In this document: positions 8,218-15,503 of the stretch, one piece after another
How the letters are laid out: every line of letters starts with the position of its first letter
Position numbering within the stretch: the stretch's first letter is position 1
Assembly (NCBI GenBank): GCA_964629325.1
Contig: CAZVSC010000054.1
Coordinates: 1 to 19,056, forward strand
DNA: 19,056 nt
Direction of reading: 5' to 3'
DNA from: Eutrophocola sp964629325
GTDB lineage: Bacteria; Pseudomonadota; Gammaproteobacteria; Pseudomonadales; Pseudohongiellaceae
Made by a program: the position numbers and the translations under genes
Notes under the pieces: generated by a model
What the model was told of the DNA's origin: nothing
What the model saw: the letters and a program-made list of their open reading frames with translations, nothing else
Database searches by the model: none

Positions 8218-8912
8218 AATCGAAGTACGCCATCGTTTCCATCCATGACGTCATGCCGCATGCGATAGGCAACGTCAGGGAGCTCCTGGGAAAAATGGCA
8301 CACCTGGCTCCCGAGTCCATCACATTGCTGGTTGTGCCGGGCCTCGACTGGTCCGACCATGAACTGCAGGCATTGCACGAGTTCCAGGACGCCGGTTACC
8401 GGCTGGCCGGTCATGGCTGGCATCACCGTGTACGGCAGGTCAAAACCCTCTACCACCATTTCCATTCGGGACTGATATCGCGCATGGCCGCGGAACACCT
8501 GAGCCTTTCGACCGACGACATCACGCGCATCATGGAAGATTGTTATGCCTGGTTTCTTGGGCAATCTCTGGCAGCACCGGATCTCTATGTCCCCCCTGCA
8601 TGGTCGATGGGCAGCATGCCCAGGTCGCGTCTGAAAGCCTTGCCCTTCCGCTACTATGAGACCACGTCGGGTATTTACGACAGCGAGTGCGACCGTGAGG
8701 TCCGCCTGCCACTGCTGGGATTCGAAGCCGACACCACCTTCCGTTCGGTCAGCCTGAAATACTGGAATGCATTCAATTTCGGACTGGGCAGCCAGCACAG
8801 GCCCGTGCGCCTGTCCATTCACCCGCGTGACCACCAGTTGTTGCTGCGAGACGCCCTCGATCATTACCTTGGTCGTATTGATACGGCACTGCCCTACACA
8901 GCCATTTTTTGA
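8214..8912 (+). CDS. DUF2334 polysaccharide deacetylase-like protein
   Basis: The 232-aa protein looks like the DUF2334 branch of the NodB/polysaccharide deacetylase superfamily, metal-dependent enzymes that remove acetyl groups from sugars. The expected metal triad is visible: D12 in SIHDV, and H67 and H71 in GHGWHH. Later motifs also fit: YVPPAWSMG (about 125-133) in place of the usual RxPxG loop, and H203 in RLSIHPRD near the C-terminus as the general acid/base region. No signal peptide is seen, so a cytoplasmic, glycolipid-precursor substrate is more likely than a wall polymer. It overlaps the glycosyltransferase by 4 bp, so the two are almost certainly translated together and may act one after the other (transfer of an N-acetyl sugar, then deacetylation). 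That last point is inference. Confidence 0.82.
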   Translation: MKSKYAIVSIHDVMPHAIGNVRELLGKMAHLAPESITLLVVPGLDWSDHELQALHEFQDAGYRLAGHGWHHRVRQVKTLYHHFHSGLISRMAAEHLSLSTDDITRIMEDCYAWFLGQSLAAPDLYVPPAWSMGSMPRSRLKALPFRYYETTSGIYDSECDREVRLPLLGFEADTTFRSVSLKYWNAFNFGLGSQHRPVRLSIHPRDHQLLLRDALDHYLGRIDTALPYTAIF

Positions 8913-9164
8913 CGGCAAGCTCGTGCTGAATCAGGCGCTTTTGTGCATCTGCACCAGGAAACGTGCTGGTAATAACCGGCAAATTATGGGGATTTAACCG
9001 CGTACAGGCATGAAATGCTTGCCGATGAAATTGACTGATGCAGGCCGCATCATGAGCGAAGGTCAGGCAAGGCAAAAGGATTTTTTGACGTCGCGAACAG
9101 TACTGAAGTACATGAGCAGACTCAAAAAATTCTTTTACCGCAGTATGACTGAGCGCAACAGCGG
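8913..9164. other. Spacer between convergent genes
   Basis: This 252-bp stretch separates the ends of the DUF2334 gene and the quinoprotein gene. Its right part (from about 9061) is repeat copy A, described separately. The left 150 bp holds no ORF I would defend and no clear GC-rich hairpin with a T-run. Confidence 0.5.
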
Positions 9165-9167
9165 CTA
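9061..9167 (-). repeat. Palindromic intergenic repeat, copy A (3' of the quinoprotein gene)
   Basis: Reading on the minus strand from the quinoprotein stop (TAG at 9167-9165), the element runs TAGCCGCT, TGCGC, GGTAAAAGAATTTTTTGA, then the core GTACTTCAGTACTG (9111-9098), then TCAAAAAATCCTTTTGCC. The A/T arms AAAAGGATTTTTTGA (9074-9088) and TCAAAAAATTCTTTT (9122-9136) are complementary in 14 of 15 positions and enclose the inner hairpin GTACT-GA-AGTAC. Copy B at 12677-12780 has the same blocks at nearly the same spacing. It could serve as a terminator for the quinoprotein gene, or be a non-autonomous REP/MITE-like element. Confidence 0.65.
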
Positions 9168-10982
9168 CTGAACTTCAAAAGCCAGCAGAACATTTCCCGG
9201 GCGGCCAACGAAACCTGCATTGCCTGACAACATGTAGACCATGTTGCCGGCGATGACGGGACCGGGCCCATCGAAAGAGGCGCCATTGGCCTCCACACCG
9301 TTGACTGTCTCGAATGAACGGTTGGCGTCGAAAGTCCAGATCACCTCCCCTGTCTGCGCATCGTAAACACGCATACCGCCGTCAGCGGAACCGGAAAACA
9401 CCGCGCCATCAATAGCGGTAACTGCTGCCGATTGAGTGGCGGAACAGCCGGGACCAGCACCACACAGCAGGTCCTGTGGCGGCGTGTACCAGGCACGCGT
9501 GCCGGTATCCAGGTCGATGCCGTGGATGCCGCCACCCTCGGTAAAAATATAACCACCGACAGCGACGTAGGCCAGCCCGTCGCCGGCCGCCGCACCCCAG
9601 ACACCGCCTACCGGACTTCCCGGCCCGGCCCGGTATTGCCAGACCAGGGCACCGCCGTCATTCGGGTCAAGTGCGAAGGCCATCCCCGACTTTTGCGGCA
9701 CGATAAGCAATTGCCTGCCGCTCGCGGTAGTAGTCAGCAGCGGCGAAGCGGAAAAATCGAAATCGGGACCAACGTCCGCAGGGCAATTGGCATTGGGCTC
9801 GTCACCGCAGCCCATTATCCAGACATCCGGCAGCAACTGGTTTACCCAGACCTGTTCTCCGGTGGCCATGTCGATGGCGATGACGGCATCCGATGTGCCG
9901 GGATCAGGATCGGCATAGGCGTTGCCAGTGGCGACGTACAGCAGGCCGCGGTCATCGTCGACAGTGGGCGCACTCCAGATGCCGACCCCGGCCGGGCCGT
10001 AGAGCGGCAGGCCGCTGGCGCTGACTCCGCGCTGCTGCGGCTCCGGCACCGTATAGTATTTCCAGATGACATCCCCGGTCTGCGCATTCAGTGCCGTGAC
10101 GCTGCCACGGAAGGTGCAGCAGGAATAATCGGGATTGGCGGAAGTGGATTCCTCGCCGACGCCGCTCATGGGCACGTACAGGACTCCGTCGTGCAGCGTG
10201 ACTGCACCGGTGCCGCGTACATTCGGATGCTCGTCCACCTTCCTGACCCACAGTGCCTGCCCTGTCCAGGCGTTGACGGCGTAGGCATTGCCCTGCACAT
10301 CCTGGAAATAGGCGGCGTAGCCCTCGCTGCCGTCCGCGTAGCGATAGGGGCCAATGGAAACGGCGCTGCGAATGCCGCTTCGCGGCAGGAAGGTCCAGTA
10401 GGTGCAGCCACTATCGGCATCGAGGGAATAGAGCGCGCCGGCGCTGTTGCCGACGTATACCCTGCCTGCCATTACCGCGGGCTGGCTACGGGCCTGTGCT
10501 TCGCCTGGCAAACCATAGGCCCATTTCAGGCGCAAGGTTGGCAGCGTGTCACGGGTGATGGCGCCAGCGGCGTAACGGTTGTTGCGGCCGTCCGGGCCCC
10601 AGCCGTTCCAGGCGGGTGCCAGGTCGGGATTGGCCAGCGGCGGGTTGCTTTCACACAGGTTGGTGGTAATGGTCAGTTGCAGGTCGGCCACTTCAGCACC
10701 TGTCAGGAAGGACGCGATCGCGCGCATGTCGGTATCGGTCAGACCGGTCGCCTGTACACGCATCAGGCCATCGGTGAGAGCCGCATAAACGGAATTTGGC
10801 GTGAAACGCGCCATGTCTGTACGCGCCGGGGCGTGGGTGTTGACTTCAGGATCCGGATTTTCATGACAGGTGGCGCAGCGGGTGTTGTAGAGCGCCTCTC
10901 CACTCTGCCCGTCCTGCGCCAGGACGTTCGCCGCGGCAATCATGCCCAGGCACATAAAAATATGGCGAATCAATCCACGCAT
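9165..10982 (-). CDS. Cytochrome c-PQQ beta-propeller quinoprotein (polyvinyl alcohol dehydrogenase-like)
   Basis: The 605-aa product is a secreted quinohemoprotein that likely oxidises an alcohol in the periplasm and passes electrons to its own heme. A signal peptide (hydrophobic FMCLGMIAAANVLA) is followed by a small cytochrome c domain with CATCH at 36-40 and a probable distal Met in the LMRVQATGLTDTDMR stretch. The rest (about 125-605) is a PQQ-type propeller with repeated blade ends: GALYSLDADSG, GNAYAVNAWTG, GSVTALNAQTGDVIWKY, AVIAIDMATGEQVW, GIHGIDLDTG and GGMRVYDAQTGEVIW. A vicinal Cys pair sits at 288-289 (YSCCTFRGS). An N-terminal heme domain fused to this propeller is the layout of PVA dehydrogenase. 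ATG 10982 is preceded by GGGGGAA at 6 nt; a TTG at 10997 is less likely. The 233-aa gene lies 51 bp upstream, probably in the same operon. The substrate is unknown. Confidence 0.85.
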   Translation of the reverse strand: MRGLIRHIFMCLGMIAAANVLAQDGQSGEALYNTRCATCHENPDPEVNTHAPARTDMARFTPNSVYAALTDGLMRVQATGLTDTDMRAIASFLTGAEVADLQLTITTNLCESNPPLANPDLAPAWNGWGPDGRNNRYAAGAITRDTLPTLRLKWAYGLPGEAQARSQPAVMAGRVYVGNSAGALYSLDADSGCTYWTFLPRSGIRSAVSIGPYRYADGSEGYAAYFQDVQGNAYAVNAWTGQALWVRKVDEHPNVRGTGAVTLHDGVLYVPMSGVGEESTSANPDYSCCTFRGSVTALNAQTGDVIWKYYTVPEPQQRGVSASGLPLYGPAGVGIWSAPTVDDDRGLLYVATGNAYADPDPGTSDAVIAIDMATGEQVWVNQLLPDVWIMGCGDEPNANCPADVGPDFDFSASPLLTTTASGRQLLIVPQKSGMAFALDPNDGGALVWQYRAGPGSPVGGVWGAAAGDGLAYVAVGGYIFTEGGGIHGIDLDTGTRAWYTPPQDLLCGAGPGCSATQSAAVTAIDGAVFSGSADGGMRVYDAQTGEVIWTFDANRSFETVNGVEANGASFDGPGPVIAGNMVYMLSGNAGFVGRPGNVLLAFEVQ

Positions 10983-11033
10983 CGATGCTTCCCCCAAAAT
11001 CGAGTAACTACAGGCCGACCGATGTTACGGGAA

Positions 11034-11735
11034 TTAATCCTGGCGGGCCACCGCATTGGCATAGACCCGGATCATGCCCACATCGGACCAGCCGCCGTTG
11101 CCGTGATCGGCACCGGGTTGCAGGTCAGTGAAGCCGATCTCGTCCACCCGGCTCAGGTCCACGGAATCAAGCAGGATACCTCGCGTCACTGCCGTGTCGG
11201 TATTGAACACCATCCATTTCACATCACTGACACGGAATTCCGTGAACAGGAAATCCGACAGGGATACGATCTCGAGATCGCCGACATAGGTGGAACCGTC
11301 CGCCAGCTTGATAAACGGTTGCACCTTGTGAAAGCCGGAGGTTTTGACCTGGACCATGATGCGGGCGGCACCTGACAGATCGGCATAAGCTTCCCGATGC
11401 CGTAAAGCGAAGGTGCAGCCATAGCCGCACAGCCCCGACCAGGTATGCGGTGGGTTGGCATCGCTGCCCTGCACCCCGTTGATCTGCAGGTCCTCGTGTT
11501 TCATGCCATATAGTTTCAGTTCAAGAGCCGGGTTGGTCACATCCGCCTGGGTGAGAGGATGCTCACCGGCTACCGCCATTTGCCACGGCTCTTCAAAAAA
11601 CAGGCCAGGGCGCGGTGCCGGCCCTCTGCCCGGGGCGTCCGCCGCCATTGCCGCGCTGCCGGTGATCAATGCGACGGCAAGCATGACGATTCCAGTAACA
11701 GAAGTTGTCCTTGCAGGTGTGTTCGTGTGCGCCAT
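11034..11735 (-). CDS. Secreted protein of unknown function (233 aa)
   Basis: I do not recognise this family. ATG 11735 is preceded by GGGGGG and gives a clear signal peptide (VTGIVMLAVALITGSAAMAA, cleavage near AMA), so the product is periplasmic or secreted. Longer in-frame starts up to 11924 would run through the promoter region and are rejected. The mature part is about 200 residues, probably beta-rich, with alternating hydrophobic strands (ARIMVQVKTSGFHKVQPFIK, STYVGDLEIVSLS) that recall a jelly-roll or carbohydrate-binding fold. It has a CGYGC cysteine pair and ends in SDVGMIRVYANAV. The last part, with strands and a final VGMIRVYA, resembles what closes galactose-binding-like domains, but this is only a shape impression. 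It lies 51 bp ahead of the quinoprotein on the same strand and probably serves the same pathway. Confidence 0.75.
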   Translation of the reverse strand: MAHTNTPARTTSVTGIVMLAVALITGSAAMAADAPGRGPAPRPGLFFEEPWQMAVAGEHPLTQADVTNPALELKLYGMKHEDLQINGVQGSDANPPHTWSGLCGYGCTFALRHREAYADLSGAARIMVQVKTSGFHKVQPFIKLADGSTYVGDLEIVSLSDFLFTEFRVSDVKWMVFNTDTAVTRGILLDSVDLSRVDEIGFTDLQPGADHGNGGWSDVGMIRVYANAVARQD

Positions 11736-11914
11736 GTCTACCCCCCGGATACCCTGGCAAGATGCCAGATGTGCCAGCGATAATATTCCCATTCCGGGTA
11801 CTTGCACAGGTCGTGTGCAAATAAAGTGATTCTTCGCCCGTAGCCGTTTCGCAATTCCGGGACAATCCGACATAATAGTCCGCAGTGGGTACCTACATGA
11901 CACGGGGGAAGACA
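11736..11914. promoter_or_regulatory. Divergent promoter region with putative operator
   Basis: This 179-bp spacer must start transcription both ways. For the plus gene, TTCGCA (11848-11853) and CATAAT (11871-11876) are 17 bp apart. For the minus genes, TATTAT (11785-11780 on the minus strand) is a good -10, and the palindrome at 11802-11820 would fall on its -35 position. These promoter calls are by eye and weak; the palindrome is the firm part. Confidence 0.4.
11802..11820. promoter_or_regulatory. Putative operator TTGCACA-N5-TGTGCAA
   Basis: The two 7-bp arms are perfect inverted repeats around a GGTCG centre. The position between two divergent genes, overlapping the predicted -35 region of the minus-strand promoter, is typical for a dimeric regulator controlling both sides. 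No regulator gene is present in the window. Confidence 0.55.
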
Positions 11915-12670
11915 ATGAAAACATTCAGCATCCTGTTACTGGCCTGCATGGGCCTGTCCAGCTTCAGCGTAACGGCCCAGGACGATATTCCGCGCCTGCC
12001 CTGGGGCAAACCGGATTTCAACGGCGTCTGGGCACGACCATACGTGCCCAACATGCTCGCTGCCGGCAACGGCCGCAACCAGATCGGACCGGGCGAGGAG
12101 CCCTTCACTGAAGCAGGCAGGCGTAATTTCGACAACTACAATCCCTCGGAAGGTGACTACACCGGTTCCTGCCTGCCCTTTGGCCTGTTGCGCGCCATGA
12201 ATTCTCCCGACCCCATCCAGTTCATCCAGACGAAGGATTACTTCGGCTACCTGTACGAACAGAACACCTGGTTCAAGGTGGTCAACCTTGACGGGAAGTA
12301 CCGCGGCCAGCGGCTGCCGGAAGCCTGGTACGGGCACTCCGTGGCGGACTGGGATGGCGATACCCTGGTGGTCACCACGAACAAGTTCAACGGCAAGACC
12401 CGTCTGGACACCATAGGCCATCCCCACAGCGACCAGCTGACCGTGACCGAGCGGTTCACCCTGCGCAACGCCGACACCCTGGACTACGTGGTCACCGTCG
12501 ACGACCCCATCTACTACACGCAACCATGGAACAATACCCGCGTGTTCGAGCGGCAGACCGATTTTGACCTGATCGAGTATTCCTGCATGGAAAACAACAA
12601 AAGCCTGTGGGAAGGTCGCGTCGTGCCGCCCGACTATGAAAACTGGCATACATATGACACTAACGAGTAG
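11915..12670 (+). CDS. Secreted protein of unknown function (251 aa)
   Basis: The family has no name I can give. ATG 11915 has GGGGGAA (11904-11910) just upstream and yields a clean signal peptide (KTFSILLLACMGLSSFSVTAQ). An ATG at 11897 lacks a ribosome binding site. The mature protein begins with PWGKPDFNGVWARPY, a WGxPDxxGxW opening I associate with a group of exported proteins found beside periplasmic dehydrogenases. It continues with YTGSCLPFGLLRAMNSP, WYGHSVADWDGDTLVV and LDTIGHPHSDQL, regions dense in Trp, His and Asp that may bind a ligand or metal. Two Cys remain (in SCLPF and YSCMENN) and could form a disulfide. It is transcribed away from the 233-aa/quinoprotein pair across a shared promoter region and is followed by repeat copy B. 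A role in the same periplasmic process is inferred. Confidence 0.8.
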   Translation: MKTFSILLLACMGLSSFSVTAQDDIPRLPWGKPDFNGVWARPYVPNMLAAGNGRNQIGPGEEPFTEAGRRNFDNYNPSEGDYTGSCLPFGLLRAMNSPDPIQFIQTKDYFGYLYEQNTWFKVVNLDGKYRGQRLPEAWYGHSVADWDGDTLVVTTNKFNGKTRLDTIGHPHSDQLTVTERFTLRNADTLDYVVTVDDPIYYTQPWNNTRVFERQTDFDLIEYSCMENNKSLWEGRVVPPDYENWHTYDTNE

Positions 12671-12676
12671 TCAGCA

Positions 12677-12780
12677 GTAGCGGCTACGCTGCGCATCTCT
12701 TCGTTAAAAAATTATCCGGGGCCCCGGCCCGTACTTCAGTACTGCGCCGGGCCTCCAGAAAATTTTTGCCTCAATCTGCG
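12677..12780 (+). repeat. Palindromic intergenic repeat, copy B (3' of the 251-aa secreted protein gene)
   Basis: The element starts 7 bp after the stop codon: TAGCGGCT, CTGCGC, TTAAAAAATT (12704-12713), core GTACTTCAGTACTG at 12731-12744, then AAAATTTTTGCC (12759-12770). The core is identical to copy A, and the distance from TAGC to the core (53 against 56 nt) and from the core to TTTTGCC are almost the same. Here the outer stem of the hairpin is GC-rich (GGCCCCGGC pairing with GCCGGGCC, one bulge), so the structure is kept while the bases changed. Confidence 0.65.
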
Positions 12781-12792
12781 TTCGCTCGCCGC

Positions 12793-12814
12793 GCTACCGG
12801 CGCGTAGCATTTTT
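12793..12814 (+). terminator. Possible weak intrinsic terminator
   Basis: GCTAC (12793-12797) and GTAGC (12804-12808) can pair around a 6-nt loop, followed by ATTTTT. The stem is short; it could end transcription coming from the 251-aa gene and repeat B. Confidence 0.3.
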
Positions 12815-12874
12815 ATAGACGTTCCAATAATTCCGGAGTAGAGTTTTTCAGCCTGCTATTACTGAAAACCTTAC

Positions 12875-13429
12875 GTGAAACAATCCATTCTCGACCGGTA
12901 TTCGCGTACCGAAGACAACGCCATCATCATCGATGTCACGACGGAACGGGTCGAGGACCTCTACAACGATTTCGACCGCAATGCGCCCTACGTACGCAAG
13001 GATCTGGACGACGAGCTTTCGGAATATCTCGTCAGCGCCGTGAGCGAGATCGGCAAGGTCGATTTCGTCATTCGCTTCCGCTTCAACCAGCCGGCGGATG
13101 CCGAGGTCATCTCCCGACTCACGGACAGCATCCGCAGTTATTTCAATTACAAGAAAGACCTGCAGAACGGCAAGCTGGGCAAAATGCTGCGCACATCCGC
13201 CATTTTCCTGGTTGCCGGGCTTGTCATCCTCGGCCTGTCCATCGCCCTCAACGAAAAAATCGCCGGCACCGACGCCGTCGTCCTGGACGTTTTCGCCCAG
13301 GGTCTCACCGTAGCCGCCTGGGTATCCCTCTGGGAGGCGTTGGCCAATTTCCTGATCAACTGGACACCCTATGTGCGCATGCGCAACAACTATGACAGGA
13401 TCATTCATGCCCAGCTTCTTTTCGAATGA
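12875..13429 (+). CDS. Two-helix inner-membrane protein of unknown function
   Basis: I do not recognise a named family in this 184-aa protein. Residues 1-103 are soluble and charged, with a pattern of strands and helices (IIIDVTTERVEDLYNDFD, then VDFVIRFRF, then SRLTDSIRSYF). Two membrane helices follow at about 107-126 (FLVAGLVILGLSIAL) and 138-162 (VFAQGLTVAAWVSLWEALANFLI), with a short basic tail, so the N-domain and C-terminus likely face the cytoplasm. The GTG at 12875 is the only sensible start, since an in-frame TGA lies four codons upstream; its ribosome binding site is poor. The glutathionylspermidine synthetase gene follows 78 bp downstream on the same strand, so the two may be co-transcribed and functionally linked. 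That link is inference. Confidence 0.72.
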   Translation: MKQSILDRYSRTEDNAIIIDVTTERVEDLYNDFDRNAPYVRKDLDDELSEYLVSAVSEIGKVDFVIRFRFNQPADAEVISRLTDSIRSYFNYKKDLQNGKLGKMLRTSAIFLVAGLVILGLSIALNEKIAGTDAVVLDVFAQGLTVAAWVSLWEALANFLINWTPYVRMRNNYDRIIHAQLLFE

Positions 13430-13507
13430 TTCCGCCCTGAATTCCGCTTTACAGGGTGGGTAAACAGGAGTACTGTTCGCCGCCCTTTTAACCCGGAGCC
13501 TGCACTA

Positions 13508-15433
13508 TTGAACGACCTGTCCCGTCCCAAGGAAAAATTCGGCACCATCCTTGGCTACGCCCCCGGCCACGTACCGGCCTATTCCAGCGATTATGAAACC
13601 GCAGACGACGAGGAGCTGCCCACCCGGCAGTCCTACCGCAGCTACTGCGACGGCGTTTACATGGGGCACAAGTGGCAGTGCGTGGAATTCGCCCGCCGCT
13701 GGCTCTACACCAATTACGGCTACGTCTTCGATGACATCGCCATGGCGCACGACATCTTCAGGCTGAAAACCGTTCGCCATATCACCGAGAACAAGCTCCT
13801 GCCCCTGCAGTCCTTCTACAACGGCTCACTGCGCCACCCGGAACCCGGCTGCCTGCTGATCTGGGAGGAAGGCGGCGAGTTTGAAATGACCGGCCACGTC
13901 GCCATCGTCACCGAGGTGACCGAGGACTACGTACGCATTGCCGAACAAAACGTCGGCCACCGCAGGTGGCCAGAAGGCCAGGACTACGCGCGCCAGCTCA
14001 ATGCCGAGGTAACGGAAGACGGCGAATACTGGATCGAGTGCTCCTTTGGCGACGCTTCCGTCATGGGCTGGGTGATCCAGACCGACGATGAGGAATATGC
14101 CGAGTGCGTCGACGAACCGTCGCCTGCACTTTACAACCTGCTCCAGCAGGTAGGCAGCAAGTCAGCGCGCAAGGAAAAATCCTGGCTCAACATGGCAAAC
14201 GCCGACGAAGCCGCCTATGTGAAAATGATGGGCGGATACAAGCTGTCGTCAAACGCTAAAGACGAGCGCCTGTTCTACCTGGCGTCGGAAACCGCTCTTG
14301 CCGAACTGCGGCGCGCCACCAACGAATTGCACGGACTGTACATGCACGCCACCAACTACGTGCTCAAGGATGATACCCTCCTGCGCTACTTCAATATCCC
14401 GGAAGTGCTGTGGCCGAAAATACTCCAGTCGTGGAGCAACCGCCGCAACCAGATGATCACCGGCCGCTTCGACTTCGCCATGTCGCAAGACGGCCTGAAA
14501 GTGTTCGAGTACAACTGCGACTCTGCCGCCTGTTACATGGAAACCGGCAAGGTGCAGGGCAAGTGGGCGAAACACTACCGCAGCCGGGTGGGTGCAAACC
14601 CGGGCAAGCGCCTGCACAAGATGCTGCGCGACGCCTGGCGCCACAGCGACGTGGACAGCGTCCTGCACATCATGCAGGACGACGATCTCGAGGAAACCTA
14701 CCATGCCCTGTTCATGCAGGAAGCCATGGAGGAAGCCGGCATCCAGAGCAAGATCATCAGCGGTGTCGACGGTCTCAGCTGGGGTAAAGACGGCTCGATC
14801 CTCGATTACGACGGCGACAAGATCAACTGGGTCTGGAAGACCTGGGCCTGGGAAACTGCCCTCGACCAGATCCGCGAGGAATGCGGCAACGATCCGGACA
14901 GGCTGAACAAGTACAAGCCCGGTGAAAAACACGATGCCGCGCCGCGCCTGGTGGACGTACTCCTGCGCGGCGACATCATGGTTTACGAGCCGCTGTGGAC
15001 CCTGATCCCGAGCAACAAGGCCATTTCGCCGATCATGTGGGACATGTTCCCGGAGTATCCGTACCTGCTGGAATCGGCATTCAAGCTCACCGACAGCCTG
15101 AAAGATAAAGGCTACGTCATCAAGCCGATTGTCGGCCGCGGCGGTGCCAACATCACGCTGGTGGACAAAAACGCAGGTGTGGTGGCGGAAACCGGCGGCA
15201 AGTTCGACGACCGCGATCTCATCTACCAGCAAATGATGCGCCTGCCGAAGCTGGATGACTATTACGTCCAGGTCAGCACCTTCACGGCATCCGGTCGTTA
15301 TGCAGGCGCCTGTGTGCGCGTGGATACCACGCCGGTCATCAACATGAAGAGCGACAACATCTGCCTGCGCATCGTCGAGGATGAATACTTCCAGGAACTG
15401 CTCGACAACGAGGCCCAGGTATTAAGGGATTAA
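13508..15433 (+). CDS. gss: Bifunctional glutathionylspermidine synthetase/amidase
   Basis: This 641-aa cytoplasmic enzyme joins glutathione to spermidine using ATP, and its other half hydrolyses the product. The N-terminal amidase (CHAP/papain-like, about 1-200) shows FGTILGYAPG, GHKWQCVEFARRW with the nucleophile C58, and GHVAIVT with H130, then E146 in RIAEQNV; the spacing equals C59/H131/E147 of the E. coli enzyme. The C-terminal ATP-grasp synthetase (about 260-641) shows TNELHGLYMHAT, QMITGRFDF, VFEYNCDSAACYMETG, HIMQDDDLEETYHA, VWKTWAWETA, FEPLW-like YEPLWTLIP and GRGGANI. It is slightly longer than the 619-aa E. coli protein. The TTG start at 13508 has GGAG 9 nt upstream and matches the family N-terminus. 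Both halves look active. It follows the two-helix membrane protein gene and ends just before a REP-like cluster. Confidence 0.95.
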   Translation: MNDLSRPKEKFGTILGYAPGHVPAYSSDYETADDEELPTRQSYRSYCDGVYMGHKWQCVEFARRWLYTNYGYVFDDIAMAHDIFRLKTVRHITENKLLPLQSFYNGSLRHPEPGCLLIWEEGGEFEMTGHVAIVTEVTEDYVRIAEQNVGHRRWPEGQDYARQLNAEVTEDGEYWIECSFGDASVMGWVIQTDDEEYAECVDEPSPALYNLLQQVGSKSARKEKSWLNMANADEAAYVKMMGGYKLSSNAKDERLFYLASETALAELRRATNELHGLYMHATNYVLKDDTLLRYFNIPEVLWPKILQSWSNRRNQMITGRFDFAMSQDGLKVFEYNCDSAACYMETGKVQGKWAKHYRSRVGANPGKRLHKMLRDAWRHSDVDSVLHIMQDDDLEETYHALFMQEAMEEAGIQSKIISGVDGLSWGKDGSILDYDGDKINWVWKTWAWETALDQIREECGNDPDRLNKYKPGEKHDAAPRLVDVLLRGDIMVYEPLWTLIPSNKAISPIMWDMFPEYPYLLESAFKLTDSLKDKGYVIKPIVGRGGANITLVDKNAGVVAETGGKFDDRDLIYQQMMRLPKLDDYYVQVSTFTASGRYAGACVRVDTTPVINMKSDNICLRIVEDEYFQELLDNEAQVLRD

Positions 15434-15437
15434 TACA

Positions 15438-15503
15438 GGGGGACAGTGACTTTTAATAGGGGGACAGTGGCTTTTAAGGATAAAAAGTCACTGTCCCCTT
15501 TTT
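15438..15503. repeat. REP-like cluster: two direct and one inverted GGGGACAGTGAC copies
   Basis: Copy 1 is GGGGGACAGTGACTTTTAA (15438-15456), copy 2 is the same with one change, GTGGC for GTGAC (15459-15477), and copy 3 is inverted: AAAAAGTCACTGTCCCC (15482-15498) followed by TTTTT (15499-15503). Copy 3 can pair with copy 1 perfectly or with copy 2 through a single G-U pair, so two alternative hairpins exist. GGGGACAGTGAC-type repeats are common intergenic REP-like sequences in gammaproteobacteria. Confidence 0.75.
15459..15503 (+). terminator. Hairpin with T-run between convergent genes
   Basis: Copies 2 and 3 of the REP-like cluster form a stem of about 16 bp ended by TTTTT, 26 bp after the gss stop. 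On the opposite strand the stem is preceded by the hydrolase stop, whose codon (15502-15504) overlaps the T-run, so the structure may end transcription from both sides. Confidence 0.55.

Noticed and set aside
9432..11375. A 647-codon plus-strand open frame across the quinoprotein region
   Set aside because: It is antisense to two genes with signal peptides, a heme motif and propeller repeats; its own translation has low-complexity Gly/Arg/Val composition and no recognisable domain.
11736..11924. Longer N-terminus for the 233-aa secreted protein (start at 11924)
   Set aside because: It would remove the clear signal peptide start with a ribosome binding site at 11735 and run through the operator region.
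13469..13480. AGTACTGTTCGC before gss as a third copy of the repeat found at 9061 and 12677
   Set aside because: It matches only one side of the core plus a few bases of copy A; there are no A/T arms or hairpin, and a similar string at 16198 is within a coding region.
14249..15232. A 327-codon minus-strand open frame within gss
   Set aside because: It is antisense to strongly conserved synthetase motifs; no domain or start signal is visible.
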